The notes: generated by a model from the sequence alone, not told the origin. 64,000 bases of DNA from Amycolatopsis methanolica 239 (GCF_000739085.1 NZ_CP009110.1:5022001-5086000), one strand, 5' to 3'. Positions 26,496 to 35,247 are shown, counted from the stretch's first letter. Numbers and translations: made by a program.

Positions 26496-27164
26496 TCAGC
26501 GGCGCGGCTTCTCGCTGATTCCGACGTGGTCGCGGGCCCACTCGTTGAACGGGCGCACCTGCCGCCAGGCCTTGCGGACCCGGTCCAGGCAGGTGCGTTC
26601 GTGCAGGGTGTCGTCCGGGTCCCAGGACTTCACGGCGTACAGCGAGCGGTGTTTGAGCAGCTCCAGGCGCGGGTGGGCGTCCGGGTAGCCGCGTGGCTTG
26701 GTCTTCATCACGTCGCCCGTGATGGCCCACCCGGCGCGGCGCAACTTGGCGAGGATGTCGGCCAGCGCCTTGCCGTGGATCTCGGTGTCGACCGCCTGCC
26801 GGTAGCGCGCCAGCTGGTCGGACTGCAGGTGGAAGCAGCCCCCGCCGACGCGCAACCCCGCCGACGACACCTCCACGTAGTAGGCGCCGCCGCCGCGGCC
26901 CTGCTCGACGACCCCGCCGCAGTGGGTCTTGTAGGGCGTCTTGTCGTGGGAGAACCGCACGTCGCGGTAGGGGCGGAACACCTTGCCTTCGCCGAAGCCC
27001 GGCCCGAACTCCGGCGTCAGCTCGGCGAGCAGCGCCTCCATCGGGCCGCGCACGTCCGACCGGTAGACCTCGACGTGGTCCTCCCAGTACGGCTTCGAGT
27101 TGTCGGCCTCCAGACCGTCGTAGAACTCGACGGCGTGCTCTCCGAATCCGGCGAACTTCGTCAC
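26496..27164 (-). CDS. DUF2461 domain protein (TIGR02453 family)
   Basis: A 222-residue soluble protein starting VTKFAGFGEHAVEFYDGLEA from GTG 27164. The family pattern is clear: NSKPYWEDHVEVYRSDVRGP, GEGKVFRPYRDVRFSHDKTP with the YKTHCG motif, AYYVEVSSAGLRVGGGCFH, and LKHRSLYAVKSW. Function is unknown in the family. The longer frame reaching 27413 runs through the divergent DUF1801 relic and is not real. It is cotranscribed at most with the methyltransferase 45 bases downstream. Confidence 0.88.
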   Translation of the reverse strand: MTKFAGFGEHAVEFYDGLEADNSKPYWEDHVEVYRSDVRGPMEALLAELTPEFGPGFGEGKVFRPYRDVRFSHDKTPYKTHCGGVVEQGRGGGAYYVEVSSAGLRVGGGCFHLQSDQLARYRQAVDTEIHGKALADILAKLRRAGWAITGDVMKTKPRGYPDAHPRLELLKHRSLYAVKSWDPDDTLHERTCLDRVRKAWRQVRPFNEWARDHVGISEKPRR

Positions 27165-27185
27165 GGCGCCACGATAATCCTCAGG

Positions 27186-27459
27186 ATGGACACGCCTGAC
27201 AGCTACATCGACGCGCTCGACGAGCCGCACCGGAGCAACATCCGGGCGCTGCACGAGCTGATCCGGGAGACGGTGCCCGAACTGGCGCCGACGACGGCGT
27301 TTGGGATGCTCGGCTACGGCTGCCGAAGGCCTCGATCGGCAAGAGCTGCATCCGCTTCCAGCGGCTGGCCGACCTCGACACCGGCGTGCTGGCCGAGATC
27401 TTCCGTCTGGCACGGGAGAACCCGCCCGGCGAGCTGCACCGGGCGGGTTCCCCGCCGGG

Positions 27460-27463
<4 letters not shown>
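27186..27463 (+). pseudogene. DUF1801 domain gene with internal deletion
   Basis: The intact start MDTPDSYIDALDEPHRSNIR to FGMLGYG matches the first 45 residues of the DUF1801 (YdhG-like) family. Directly after GYG the frame is wrong. A second frame beginning LPKASIGKSCIRFQRLADLD matches the end of the same family and runs to TAG at 27461. The middle of the domain, roughly 45-50 residues, is missing and the frames do not match, so this is a deletion relic with the junction near 27318-27322, not a base-call error. Its tail overlaps the terminator hairpin at 27418-27450. Confidence 0.75.
27418..27450 (-). terminator. Terminator hairpin downstream of chitinase gene
   Basis: Perfect 12-bp arms GAACCCGCCCGG (27418-27429) and CCGGGCGGGTTC (27439-27450) with a nine-base loop, ten bases beyond the chitinase stop. 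It lies inside the tail of the convergent DUF1801 relic and could serve both directions. Confidence 0.75.
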
Positions 27464-28653
<1,190 letters not shown>

Positions 28654-28694
28654 GATGCCTCCCTGGGGGCCGAAGGGGACATCCGCACGGTAAG

Positions 28695-28727
28695 AGGACT
28701 GGACCACTCGGACAATGGTTCAGACCA
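28695..28727 (-). promoter_or_regulatory. DasR-like chitinase operator, paired 12-bp boxes
   Basis: On the coding strand, TGGTCTGAACCA (28727-28716) and TGGTCCAGTCCT (28706-28695) lie with centres 21 bp apart, two helical turns. They match the paired direct repeats known upstream of Streptomyces chitinase genes (TGGTCCAGACCT type) and the DasR core TGGTCTAGACCA with one dinucleotide swapped. The boxes lie 42-74 bases before the chitinase start. Confidence 0.7.
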
Positions 28728-28782
28728 ATCTGTACGACGAAAGTAGGGGCGCAACGGCGGTCCCGTCGCACCCCTAGCAATC

Positions 28783-29808
28783 TCAGCCGAAGAAGACCTC
28801 GGCCTCCTCGTAGCGCTCCGGCGGCACGGTCTTCAGCTCCGCGGTCGCCTCCGCGAGCTTGACCCGGACGATATCGGTGCCGCGCAGCGCGACCATCGTG
28901 CCGAAGTCGCCGTCCGCTACCGCGTCCACGGCGTGCAGGCCGAAGCGGGTCGCGAGCACCCGGTCGTAAGCCGTCGGCGTGCCGCCGCGCTGGGTGTGCC
29001 CGAGCACGACCGCGCGCGACTCCTTACCGGTGCGCTCCGCGATCTCGTCGGCCAGCCAGGTGCCGACCCCGCCGAGCTGGACGTGGCCGAACGCGTCCTT
29101 CTCCCCGGTCCGGAGCACCTCGGCGCCGCCCTCCGGCACCGCGCCCTCGGCGACCACGATGATCGGCGCGTACATCTTCTCGAAGCGGCGCTCGACCCAC
29201 TCCACGACCTGCTCGACGGAGAACGGCCGCTCCGGGACCAGGATGACGTTGGCGCCACCGGCCAGGCCGGCGTGCAGTGCGATCCAGCCCGCGTGACGGC
29301 CCATGACCTCGACGACCATCGCGCGGTAGTGCGACTCGGCGGTGGTGCGCAGCCGGTCGATCGCCTCGGTGGCGATGTGCACCGCGGTGTCGAAGCCGAA
29401 CGTGTAGTCGGTGGCCGCGAGGTCGTTGTCGATCGTCTTGGGCACGCCGACCACGCCGATGCCGTCGTCGGTGAGCTTCTTCGCGACGCCGAGGGTGTCC
29501 TCGCCGCCGATCGCGATGAGCGCGTCGACGCCCTGGTCGGCGAGGACGGCGCGGATCTTCTCGACGCCACCCTCCTCCTTGTACGGGTTGGTCCGCGAGG
29601 AGCCGAGGATGGTGCCGCCGCGGATCAGGATCTCCTCGACGTCGTCGAGACCGAGCGGACGGCTGTCCCCGGTCAGCGGGCCGCGCCAGCCGGAGCGGAA
29701 GCCGACGATCTCCCACCCATGCGCCTCGATGCCCTTTCGGACCACCGCGCGGATGACCGCGTTGAGCCCGGGGCAGTCGCCGCCACCGGTCAGCACGCCG
29801 ACACGCAT
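28783..29808 (-). CDS. pfp: 6-phosphofructokinase, probably pyrophosphate-dependent
   Basis: Phosphorylates fructose 6-phosphate in glycolysis; 341 residues, start ATG 29808. Motifs: GVLTGGGDCPGLNAVIR at the N-terminus, IAIGGEDTLGVAKKL near residue 101, PKTIDNDLAATDYTFGFDTA near 122 with the catalytic Asp of TIDND, then VVEVMGRHAGWIALHAGLA near 162 and VLGHTQRGGTPTAYDR near 275. In ATP enzymes such as E. coli PfkA the residues at positions 104 and 124 are Gly; here they are Asp (GGED) and Lys (PKTIDND), the pair associated with pyrophosphate as donor and reported for Amycolatopsis methanolica. Donor choice is inferred from these two residues. Confidence 0.88.
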   Translation of the reverse strand: MRVGVLTGGGDCPGLNAVIRAVVRKGIEAHGWEIVGFRSGWRGPLTGDSRPLGLDDVEEILIRGGTILGSSRTNPYKEEGGVEKIRAVLADQGVDALIAIGGEDTLGVAKKLTDDGIGVVGVPKTIDNDLAATDYTFGFDTAVHIATEAIDRLRTTAESHYRAMVVEVMGRHAGWIALHAGLAGGANVILVPERPFSVEQVVEWVERRFEKMYAPIIVVAEGAVPEGGAEVLRTGEKDAFGHVQLGGVGTWLADEIAERTGKESRAVVLGHTQRGGTPTAYDRVLATRFGLHAVDAVADGDFGTMVALRGTDIVRVKLAEATAELKTVPPERYEEAEVFFG

Positions 29809-29903
29809 CTGATCAGACCTCCGAAAAGTTGTGCTGGTCACACCTGGCGACCGCCAGAGTAGCGGTAGTCACCCTTGATCGGTAAAGCGGCAGGAGGGCC
29901 TGC

Positions 29904-29909
29904 TAGGGT
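29904..29909 (+). promoter_or_regulatory. Probable -10 box TAGGGT of the DAHP synthase leader transcript
   Basis: TAGGGT fits the actinobacterial -10 form and ends seven bases before the GTG of the leader peptide, so transcription would start at or next to the start codon and the leader would be translated leaderless. No convincing -35 is seen at 17-18 bases; TTGATC at 29875 is too far upstream. Confidence 0.45.
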
Positions 29910-29916
29910 GTCGGAC

Positions 29917-29985
29917 GTGCAGCGCTATTTCTGGTTTAGCGGGCCGGCCCTGGGTGGGCCAGCCGGCGGCCTTGCTGCGCGCTGA
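29917..29985 (+). CDS. Leader peptide with consecutive Tyr-Phe-Trp-Phe codons (attenuator)
   Basis: A 22-residue frame, VQRYFWFSGPALGGPAGGLA then AR, from GTG 29917 to TGA 29983-29985, 78 bases before DAHP synthase. Codons 4-7 are Tyr, Phe, Trp, Phe: three different aromatic end products of the pathway in a row, an arrangement very unlikely by chance directly ahead of the first aromatic-pathway gene. Ribosome stalling at these codons when an aromatic aminoacyl-tRNA is short would change which of the following stems form. A leader of similar logic (aroR) is known ahead of aroF in Corynebacterium glutamicum. The initiation site appears leaderless. Confidence 0.8.
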   Translation: MQRYFWFSGPALGGPAGGLAAR

Positions 29986-30043
29986 CCTTCCACCCTGGAG
30001 CCGGATGATCGACCGGCTCGTCAGGGACTCGCGCGGGCCGGTC
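29962..30043 (+). promoter_or_regulatory. Alternative stem segments of the aromatic attenuator
   Basis: Four short segments can pair in mutually exclusive ways: 1 (29962-29967, GCCGGC, in the last leader codons), 2 (29998-30004, GAGCCGG), 3 (30011-30019, GACCGGCTC) and 4 (30035-30043, GGGCCGGTC). Pairs 1:2, 2:3 (seven bp) and 3:4 (nine bp with one G-U) are possible, the classical attenuation layout. The 3:4 stem ends six bases before the AAGGA ribosome site of DAHP synthase (30049-30053) and lacks a U-tract, so translational control is as likely as termination. Confidence 0.55.
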
Positions 30044-30063
30044 ACCGAAAGGAACCCCCGCAC

Positions 30064-31149
30064 ATGTCTCTCAGCGCAGGCCCCGCGGAAATTTCCGAAG
30101 GCCTCGACAACCAGCGCACCCTCGGCGTCAGCCCGCTGATCTCCCCCGCCCTGCTGCGGCAGGAGCTGCCGGTGGACGCGGCGATCGCCAAGACCGTCGC
30201 GCATGGCCGGTCGTCGGCCGTCGACATCCTCCACGGCGACGACGACCGCCTCATCGTGGTCGTCGGCCCCTGCTCGGTGCACGACCCCGCGGCCGCCCTC
30301 GACTACGCCCACCGGCTGGCCGAGCACGCCGCCGGTGTGCGCGACGAACTGCACGTGATCATGCGGGTGTACTTCGAGAAGCCACGCACCACGCTGGGCT
30401 GGAAGGGCCTCATCAACGACCCGGACCTGGACGGCAGCTACGCCGTCAACAAGGGCCTGCGGATGGCGCGCAAGCTGCTGCTGGACATCTCCGCACTGGG
30501 GCTGCCGGTCGGGTGCGAGTTCCTGGACCCGATCACGCCGCAGTTCATCGCCGACACCGTGAGCTGGGGATCCATCGGCGCGCGGACCGCGGCCAGCCAG
30601 GTGCACCGCCAGCTGTGCAGCGCGCTGTCCATGCCGGTGGGGATCAAGAACTCCACTGAGGGCGATGTGCAGGTGGCGGTGGACGCGACCCGCGCGGCGG
30701 CGGCGAGCCACGTGTTCGCGGGCATCAACAACGACGGCCTGGCGGCGCTGTTCACCACGGCGGGCAACCCGGACTGCCACGTCATCCTGCGCGGCGGTTC
30801 CGCAGGCCCGAACTACGACGCGGCGACGGTGGCCGACACGCTCGCGCGGCAGGCCAAGGCCGGGCTGCCGGAGCGGGTGATCATCGACGCGAGCCACGGC
30901 AACAGCGGCAAGGACCACGTCCGCCAGGGCGTGGTGGCCGGGGAGATCGCGGACCGGATCGCCGCCGGCGAGCGCGGGATCGCCGGGATCATGCTGGAGA
31001 GCTTCCTCGAGGCCGGGCGGCAGGACCTGGTGCTGGGGCACGCGGGCGAGCTGACCTACGGGCAGTCGATCACCGATGCGTGCCTGGACTGGCGCAGCAC
31101 GGGTGAGCTGCTGGACCGCCTCTCGGAGGCGGTGGCCGCTCGGCGGTGA
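30064..31149 (+). CDS. aroF: DAHP synthase (3-deoxy-7-phosphoheptulonate synthase), class I AroF/G/H type
   Basis: First enzyme of the shikimate pathway, joining phosphoenolpyruvate and erythrose 4-phosphate; 361 residues. Class I motifs: RLIVVVGPCSVHDPAAALDY near residue 60, RVYFEKPRTTLGWKGLINDP near 101, GARTAASQVHRQL near 175, MPVGIKNSTEGDVQVAVDA near 190 with the active-site Lys, VILRGGSAGPNYDA and IIDASHGNSGKDHVRQ near 277, and IMLESFLEAGRQD. Actinomycetes mostly use the class II enzyme, so this AroG-like type may be a second isozyme. AAGGA upstream is its ribosome site. The leader peptide with four aromatic codons and alternative stems sits directly ahead, so supply of aromatic amino acids likely controls it. 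A repeat-bearing gap follows. Confidence 0.93.
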   Translation: MSLSAGPAEISEGLDNQRTLGVSPLISPALLRQELPVDAAIAKTVAHGRSSAVDILHGDDDRLIVVVGPCSVHDPAAALDYAHRLAEHAAGVRDELHVIMRVYFEKPRTTLGWKGLINDPDLDGSYAVNKGLRMARKLLLDISALGLPVGCEFLDPITPQFIADTVSWGSIGARTAASQVHRQLCSALSMPVGIKNSTEGDVQVAVDATRAAAASHVFAGINNDGLAALFTTAGNPDCHVILRGGSAGPNYDAATVADTLARQAKAGLPERVIIDASHGNSGKDHVRQGVVAGEIADRIAAGERGIAGIMLESFLEAGRQDLVLGHAGELTYGQSITDACLDWRSTGELLDRLSEAVAARR

Positions 31150-31235
31150 GGGGGCGCTACGCGGGTTTCTCGATCGCCGGCTCCGCTTCGCTACGCCCCG
31201 ATTGAGCCCTCCCGAACCCGATCTTTCAGTGTTCG

Positions 31236-31293
31236 GTTGCCGAGGAGTCGCGTCAAGGCGGGAAAGCGTGCCTTGACCCGACTGCTCGGCAAC
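31236..31293. repeat. Inverted repeat, 24-bp arms with two mismatches
   Basis: Arms 31236-31259 and 31270-31293 pair except at two positions, with a ten-base loop, between convergent DAHP synthase and exoribonuclease genes. The right arm and flank resemble 17724-17753 in the other convergent gap, and the following GGATCGGG...TGGTTGGGG stretch resembles the sequence after 43466. Likely a bidirectional terminator built from a dispersed repeat. Confidence 0.65.
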
Positions 31294-31374
31294 TGATTCG
31301 GCTGGGGATCGGGTTGCGGGAGTGGGGTGGTTGGGGGGTGGCTGGCCTGCGTTGCTGGGTTCCTGTCGGCCTGG

Positions 31375-31875
31375 TTAGGCCGGGTAGCCCTTGCGGCGGC
31401 GTACCTCGTCGATGATGCGCCAGCGCTCCAGGTTGAAGCGCGCGTCGGCGAGGGCGTCGTGCGCGTTCGGCGGCGGCAGGGGCAGCTTGGGCTTGCCCAC
31501 GTCCTCCCACCGCTGCCGCAGGTCGCGCGTGAACCGGGGCAGCTGGCGCGGCAGCTCGGGCATCGTGCCCCACAGCTGGGCCAGCGCGACGTGGTCGTAG
31601 GCCGCGTACCAGGCCCACAGCTCGATCCCGCCCGGCGGCCGGCCGAAGAACTCCAGCAGGTCGGCCCGGATCTGGGCCCGGCTCCGCCACGCCTTGTCCG
31701 CGGGCGAGGGCAGCTTCGGCAGGACGTTCTCGCGCACCCACGGGCCGGCCTTGGCGGGGTCGAAGTCGGTGGAGACCGCGTAGAACTCGCGTCCCCGTTC
31801 ATCCACGACACCGATCGACACCAGGTCGATCGTCACGCCGTCCTCGATGAATTCGGTGTCGTAGAAGAAACGCAC
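31375..31875 (-). CDS. 3'-5' exoribonuclease, DEDDh type (Rv2179c-like)
   Basis: A 166-residue RNase-T-like exonuclease of the family called polyadenylate-specific 3'-exoribonuclease AS, with Mycobacterium tuberculosis Rv2179c as the studied member. The acidic motif I is MRFFYDTEFIEDG (D and E), motif II is the Asp in WAWYAAYDHVALAQLWG, and motif III is NAHDALADARFNLERW with the H and D of DEDDh. It lacks other domains and is cytoplasmic. The start is GTG at 31875. It is transcribed toward DAHP synthase with an inverted repeat between. Confidence 0.85.
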   Translation of the reverse strand: MRFFYDTEFIEDGVTIDLVSIGVVDERGREFYAVSTDFDPAKAGPWVRENVLPKLPSPADKAWRSRAQIRADLLEFFGRPPGGIELWAWYAAYDHVALAQLWGTMPELPRQLPRFTRDLRQRWEDVGKPKLPLPPPNAHDALADARFNLERWRIIDEVRRRKGYPA

Positions 31876-31946
31876 CGTGGCACCCTAAGCACTGCGGCGC
31901 GAAGCGCCTCGACCAGGGGGTGGTGGCCGGGCGATTGGTGGGCGGC

Positions 31947-32708
31947 TCAGCCGGCCTTGGTCTCCGGTACCCGGTCGGCGTCGGGCAGGCCACTCTGTGC
32001 AGGCACCACCGCGCGCACCCCTGCGGCCTCGGCGGCCATCAGTTCCTTGGCCTTCGCCGCGTAGATGTCGACGTACTCCTGGCCGGAGAGCTCCATCAGG
32101 GCGTACATGATCTCGTCGGTGATGGACCGCTCGACGAACCGGTCGCCGGACAGGCCCGCGTACCGCGAGAAGTCCAGCGGCTTGCCGAACCGGATCTCCA
32201 ACCGCCGCGGGATCCACATCTTCGAGCCGATCGGGTTGACCTTGTCGGTGCCGATCATGGCGACGGGGACGACCGGCACACCGGCCTCCAGCGCGACGCG
32301 GGCGACACCCGTCTTGCCCTTGTACAGGCGGCCGTCCGGGGAGCGGGTGCCCTCCGGGTAGATGCCGAGCAGGTTGCCCTCACGCAGCAGCCGGATCGCG
32401 GTGTCCAGCGCGGCCTGCGCGGCCGAGCCGCCGGAACGGTCGATCGGGATCTGGCCCGCGCCGGTGAAGAACCACTTCTTGAGGGTGCCCTTGACGCCCT
32501 TCTCGGTGAAGTACTCCTGCTTCGCCGGGAAGGTGACGCGGCGCTTGACGCGCAGCGGCATGAAGAACGAGTCGGCGACCGCGAGGTGGTTGCTGGCGAG
32601 GATGGCGCCACCGGTCTCCGGGACGTTCTCCACCCCGGTCACCTTCGTGGGCCACAGGAGCCGGAGCAACGGCCCGAGCAGCACGTACTTCAGCAACCGG
32701 TAAACCAC
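31947..32708 (-). CDS. plsC: 1-acyl-sn-glycerol-3-phosphate acyltransferase (PlsC family)
   Basis: Membrane-associated acyltransferase of phospholipid synthesis, 253 residues. GTG 32708 with GGAGGG seven bases upstream is the start; the much longer open frame upstream is a composition artefact. Motif I is ILASNHLAVADSFF (NHxxxxD), the second block is WFFTGAGQIPIDRSGG, motif III is LLGIYPEGTRSPDGRLYKGKTG, and motif IV is VPVVPVAMIGTDKV. A short N-terminal hydrophobic helix (YRLLKYVLLGPLLRLLWP) would dock it to the membrane. The C-terminal part after residue 215 is charged and helical. The gene is divergent from the esterase gene. Confidence 0.9.
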   Translation of the reverse strand: MVYRLLKYVLLGPLLRLLWPTKVTGVENVPETGGAILASNHLAVADSFFMPLRVKRRVTFPAKQEYFTEKGVKGTLKKWFFTGAGQIPIDRSGGSAAQAALDTAIRLLREGNLLGIYPEGTRSPDGRLYKGKTGVARVALEAGVPVVPVAMIGTDKVNPIGSKMWIPRRLEIRFGKPLDFSRYAGLSGDRFVERSITDEIMYALMELSGQEYVDIYAAKAKELMAAEAAGVRAVVPAQSGLPDADRVPETKAG

Positions 32709-32894
32709 CGGAACGCCCTCCAACCTGCCCGAACAGCCTGCCTGATCCAGAGTAGGAAACGCCGTCCAACCGCACAACGGCCGCACCCGCAGTGGGCGGG
32801 AGGTCACAGCCCGGGGACGTCGTGCGACGGGCGGTCCCGGAGCGGCCCGGGGCATGCGACGATGGGTCCGCGTTGGAGGAGAAGGGCGGATGCC

Positions 32895-33665
32895 ATGCCT
32901 GTGCTCGCCGGTGCGGAACCGTTCGCGCACACCGGTTCGGCCGAGGTCGGGGTGCTGCTGTGCCACGGTTTCACCGGCACGCCACAGAGCCTGCGGGGCT
33001 GGGCCGAGCACCTCGCCGCGCGGGACTTCACCGTGCGGCTGCCCCGCCTGCCGGGACACGGCACGACGTGGCAGGAGATGAACAAGACCGGCTGGCCCGA
33101 GTGGTATGGCACGGTCGAGCGCGAGTTCCTGGAGCTGCGGGAACGGTGCCAGTCGGTGTTCGTGTTCGGCCAGTCGATGGGCGGCACGCTCGCGCTGCGG
33201 CTGGCGCGGCAGCACGGGGGCGCGGTCGCCGGGCTGGTGCTGGTCAACCCGTCCGTCACGCGGCTGAGCTGGGACACCAAGCTGCTGCCCGTGTTGTCCC
33301 GGGTGGTGCCGTGGTCGCGGGGCGTCGCGAACGACATCGCCAAGCCCGGCGTCACCGAGCTGGCCTACGACCGGGTGCCGGTGCGGGCGGCGGCGAGCCT
33401 GGCGCGGCTGTGGAAGCTCGTGCGGGCCGACCTGCCGTTGGTGACGCAACCGCTGCTCCTGATGCACTCGCTCGTTGACCACGTCGTGGAACCCGAGAAC
33501 GCGCGCATCGTGCTGGACAACGTGCGCAGCCGGGACGTGACGGAAGTGGTGCTGGAGAAGAGTTTCCACGTCGCGACCCTGGACCACGACGCGCCGCTCA
33601 TCTTCCGGCGTAGTGTCGAATTCGTGGAAGCGGTCCGTGACCCGGGGCAGGTGGGGGCCCGATGA
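32895..33665 (+). CDS. Alpha/beta hydrolase, carboxylesterase/monoacylglycerol-lipase type
   Basis: A 256-residue serine hydrolase resembling Geobacillus Est30. It begins MPVLAGAEPFAHTGSAEVGV at ATG 32895; the oxyanion segment is GVLLCHGFTGTPQS, the nucleophile elbow VFGQSMGGTLAL near residue 96, the acid is in LMHSLVDHVVEPENA near 206, and the histidine in KSFHVATLDHDA near 233. There is no signal peptide, so it acts in the cytoplasm, perhaps on short-chain esters or monoacylglycerols. The next gene overlaps its stop by four bases, forming an operon with a membrane protein and glycerate kinase. Confidence 0.87.
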   Translation: MPVLAGAEPFAHTGSAEVGVLLCHGFTGTPQSLRGWAEHLAARDFTVRLPRLPGHGTTWQEMNKTGWPEWYGTVEREFLELRERCQSVFVFGQSMGGTLALRLARQHGGAVAGLVLVNPSVTRLSWDTKLLPVLSRVVPWSRGVANDIAKPGVTELAYDRVPVRAAASLARLWKLVRADLPLVTQPLLLMHSLVDHVVEPENARIVLDNVRSRDVTEVVLEKSFHVATLDHDAPLIFRRSVEFVEAVRDPGQVGAR

Positions 33666-34144
33666 ACTCACGCGTACCCGACCCCGAGGACGTCGACGCC
33701 ACCTTCGCGGCGATCGTCGCGGACCTGCGGGCCGAGGGGGTCGGTCTGATCGACGACGTCGAGGCCGAACGGGCGCCCGCGCGGCCCGAACGGGCCGAGC
33801 CGGAGGAGCCCGCCGAACCGGAGAAACCGGCCGCCGAAGCGAGCTGGCGCGGTGGCGGCACCCCCTGGGAGGACACCGTGCTGGGCGACGACCCGGCCGG
33901 ATCCGGGGACGACGAGCACTACGTGCCGCCGGAGCCGCCACCGCTGCCGCGGCCGGGCAAGGGCGCGTTCGTCGTGCTGCTGTTCTTCGTCGTCGGGCTG
34001 CTGTTGCTGATCATGCCCGGCGTGATCGGCGTGAGCACCACCGTCGCGACCCCGCTCGGGATCCTGGCGCTGGCCATCGCGATCGCGTTGCTGCTGCTGC
34101 GCGTCAAGCAGGGCCCGCCGGACGGCGACGGGGCGCAGGTGTGA
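33662..34144 (+). CDS. Hypothetical membrane protein with acidic N-terminal domain
   Basis: A 160-residue protein, start ATG 33662 overlapping the esterase stop (ATGA). Residues 1-95 are soluble and Pro/Glu/Asp-rich, low in complexity (RAEPEEPAEPEKPAAEASW), with the conserved patch EHYVPPEPPPLPRPGKG just before the membrane. Two helices follow: FVVLLFFVVGLLLLIMPGVI and VATPLGILALAIAIALLLLR, then a short basic tail. The YVPPEPPPLP pre-membrane motif recurs in actinobacterial proteins of unknown role. The glycerate kinase GTG overlaps its stop, so the three genes are coupled. Confidence 0.8.
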   Translation: MNSRVPDPEDVDATFAAIVADLRAEGVGLIDDVEAERAPARPERAEPEEPAEPEKPAAEASWRGGGTPWEDTVLGDDPAGSGDDEHYVPPEPPPLPRPGKGAFVVLLFFVVGLLLLIMPGVIGVSTTVATPLGILALAIAIALLLLRVKQGPPDGDGAQV

Positions 34145-35247
34145 CGCGGGTCGTCGTAGCGCCGGACAAGTTCAAGGGCACGCTGGCCGCCGACGCGGTG
34201 GCCGCCGCGATCGCGGCCGGGCTGCGGCGCGGGCGGGCCGGGGTCGAGGTGCTGGAATGCCCGATCGCCGACGGCGGCGACGGCACCGTGGCCGCCGCGG
34301 TGGCCGCGGGCTTCGCGTTCGTGCCGGCGCGGGCCAGCGGACCGGTCGGCGAGCCGGTCGACACGGGCTACGCGCGCCGGGGCGACACAGCGGTGATCGA
34401 GCTGGCGGCGGTGTCCGGGCTGGCGTTGCTGGACGAGCTGGCGCCGCTGACCGCGACGACACTCGGGGTCGGCGAGCTGATGCGAGCCGCGCTGGACGCC
34501 GGTGCCTCCCGGCTCGTGCTGGGACTGGGCGGAAGTTCGAGCACCGACGGCGGCACCGGGCTGTTGCGGGCGCTCGGCGCGCGGCTGCTGGACGCCGACG
34601 GTGCGGAGCTGCCGCCGGGTGGGGCCGCGTTGCGGCGTCTGGCGCGGGTGGACCTGGACGGGCTGGACCCGCGGCTGCGCGAGGTCGAACTGCTGGTGGC
34701 GAGCGACGTGGACAACCCGCTGCTGGGCCCGCACGGCGCGGCGGCGGTGTACGGGCCGCAGAAGGGCGCTTCGGCGGAGGACGTCGAGCTGCTGGAGTCG
34801 GCGCTGCGGCAGTTGGCCGAGGTCGTGCGGGGGTCCGGGGTCGACGTGGCGAACGTGCCGGGCGCGGGCGCGGCCGGTGGGACGGGCTACGCGCTGGCGA
34901 TGCTCGGGGCGTCGTTCCGGCCGGGCATCGACGTGGTGCTGGAGCTGACCGGGCTGACCGAGAAGCTGCCTGGCGCGGACCTGCTGATCACCGGCGAGGG
35001 CTCCCTGGACGAGCAGACGCTGCGCGGCAAGGGCCCGGCGGGCATCGCCGCGGCGGCCGCTGAGCGCGGGATCCCGGTGGTGGCGCTAGCCGGGCGCAAC
35101 ACGCTCTCACCGGACACCCTCCGGTCAGCGGGCTTCACCGCGGCCTACGGACTCACGGCCATCGAACCGGACGTGCAGCGCTGCCTGACCGAACCGGGGC
35201 CCCTGCTGGAGCGGCTCGCCGAACGGGTGGCGCGGGAGTACCTCTAG
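34141..35247 (+). CDS. Glycerate kinase (GarK/GlxK family)
   Basis: Phosphorylates D-glycerate, probably to 2-phosphoglycerate, 368 residues, from the GTG at 34141 overlapping the previous stop (GTGA). The N-terminus RVVVAPDKFKGTLAADAVAA is the family hallmark, then CPIADGGDGTVAA near residue 40, ELAAVSGLALL, LGVGELMRAALDAG near 110, LGLGGSSSTDGGTGLLRALG near 123, GPQKGA and PGAGAAGGTGYAL near 240, and LLITGEGSLDEQTLRGKGPA near 280. Complete and in the normal size range. It is last in the operon and followed by a hairpin at 35260-35277. It may feed glycerate into glycolysis beside the pfk and pyk genes. Confidence 0.9.
   Translation: MTRVVVAPDKFKGTLAADAVAAAIAAGLRRGRAGVEVLECPIADGGDGTVAAAVAAGFAFVPARASGPVGEPVDTGYARRGDTAVIELAAVSGLALLDELAPLTATTLGVGELMRAALDAGASRLVLGLGGSSSTDGGTGLLRALGARLLDADGAELPPGGAALRRLARVDLDGLDPRLREVELLVASDVDNPLLGPHGAAAVYGPQKGASAEDVELLESALRQLAEVVRGSGVDVANVPGAGAAGGTGYALAMLGASFRPGIDVVLELTGLTEKLPGADLLITGEGSLDEQTLRGKGPAGIAAAAAERGIPVVALAGRNTLSPDTLRSAGFTAAYGLTAIEPDVQRCLTEPGPLLERLAERVAREYL

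Noticed and set aside
26496..27413. Extended start for the DUF2461 protein
   Set aside because: The extra N-terminus is antisense to the DUF1801 relic and has no family match; GTG 27164 fits the family start.
31947..33941. 664-codon open frame continuing upstream of PlsC
   Set aside because: It runs antiparallel through the esterase gene; the acyltransferase starts at GTG 32708 with a good ribosome site.
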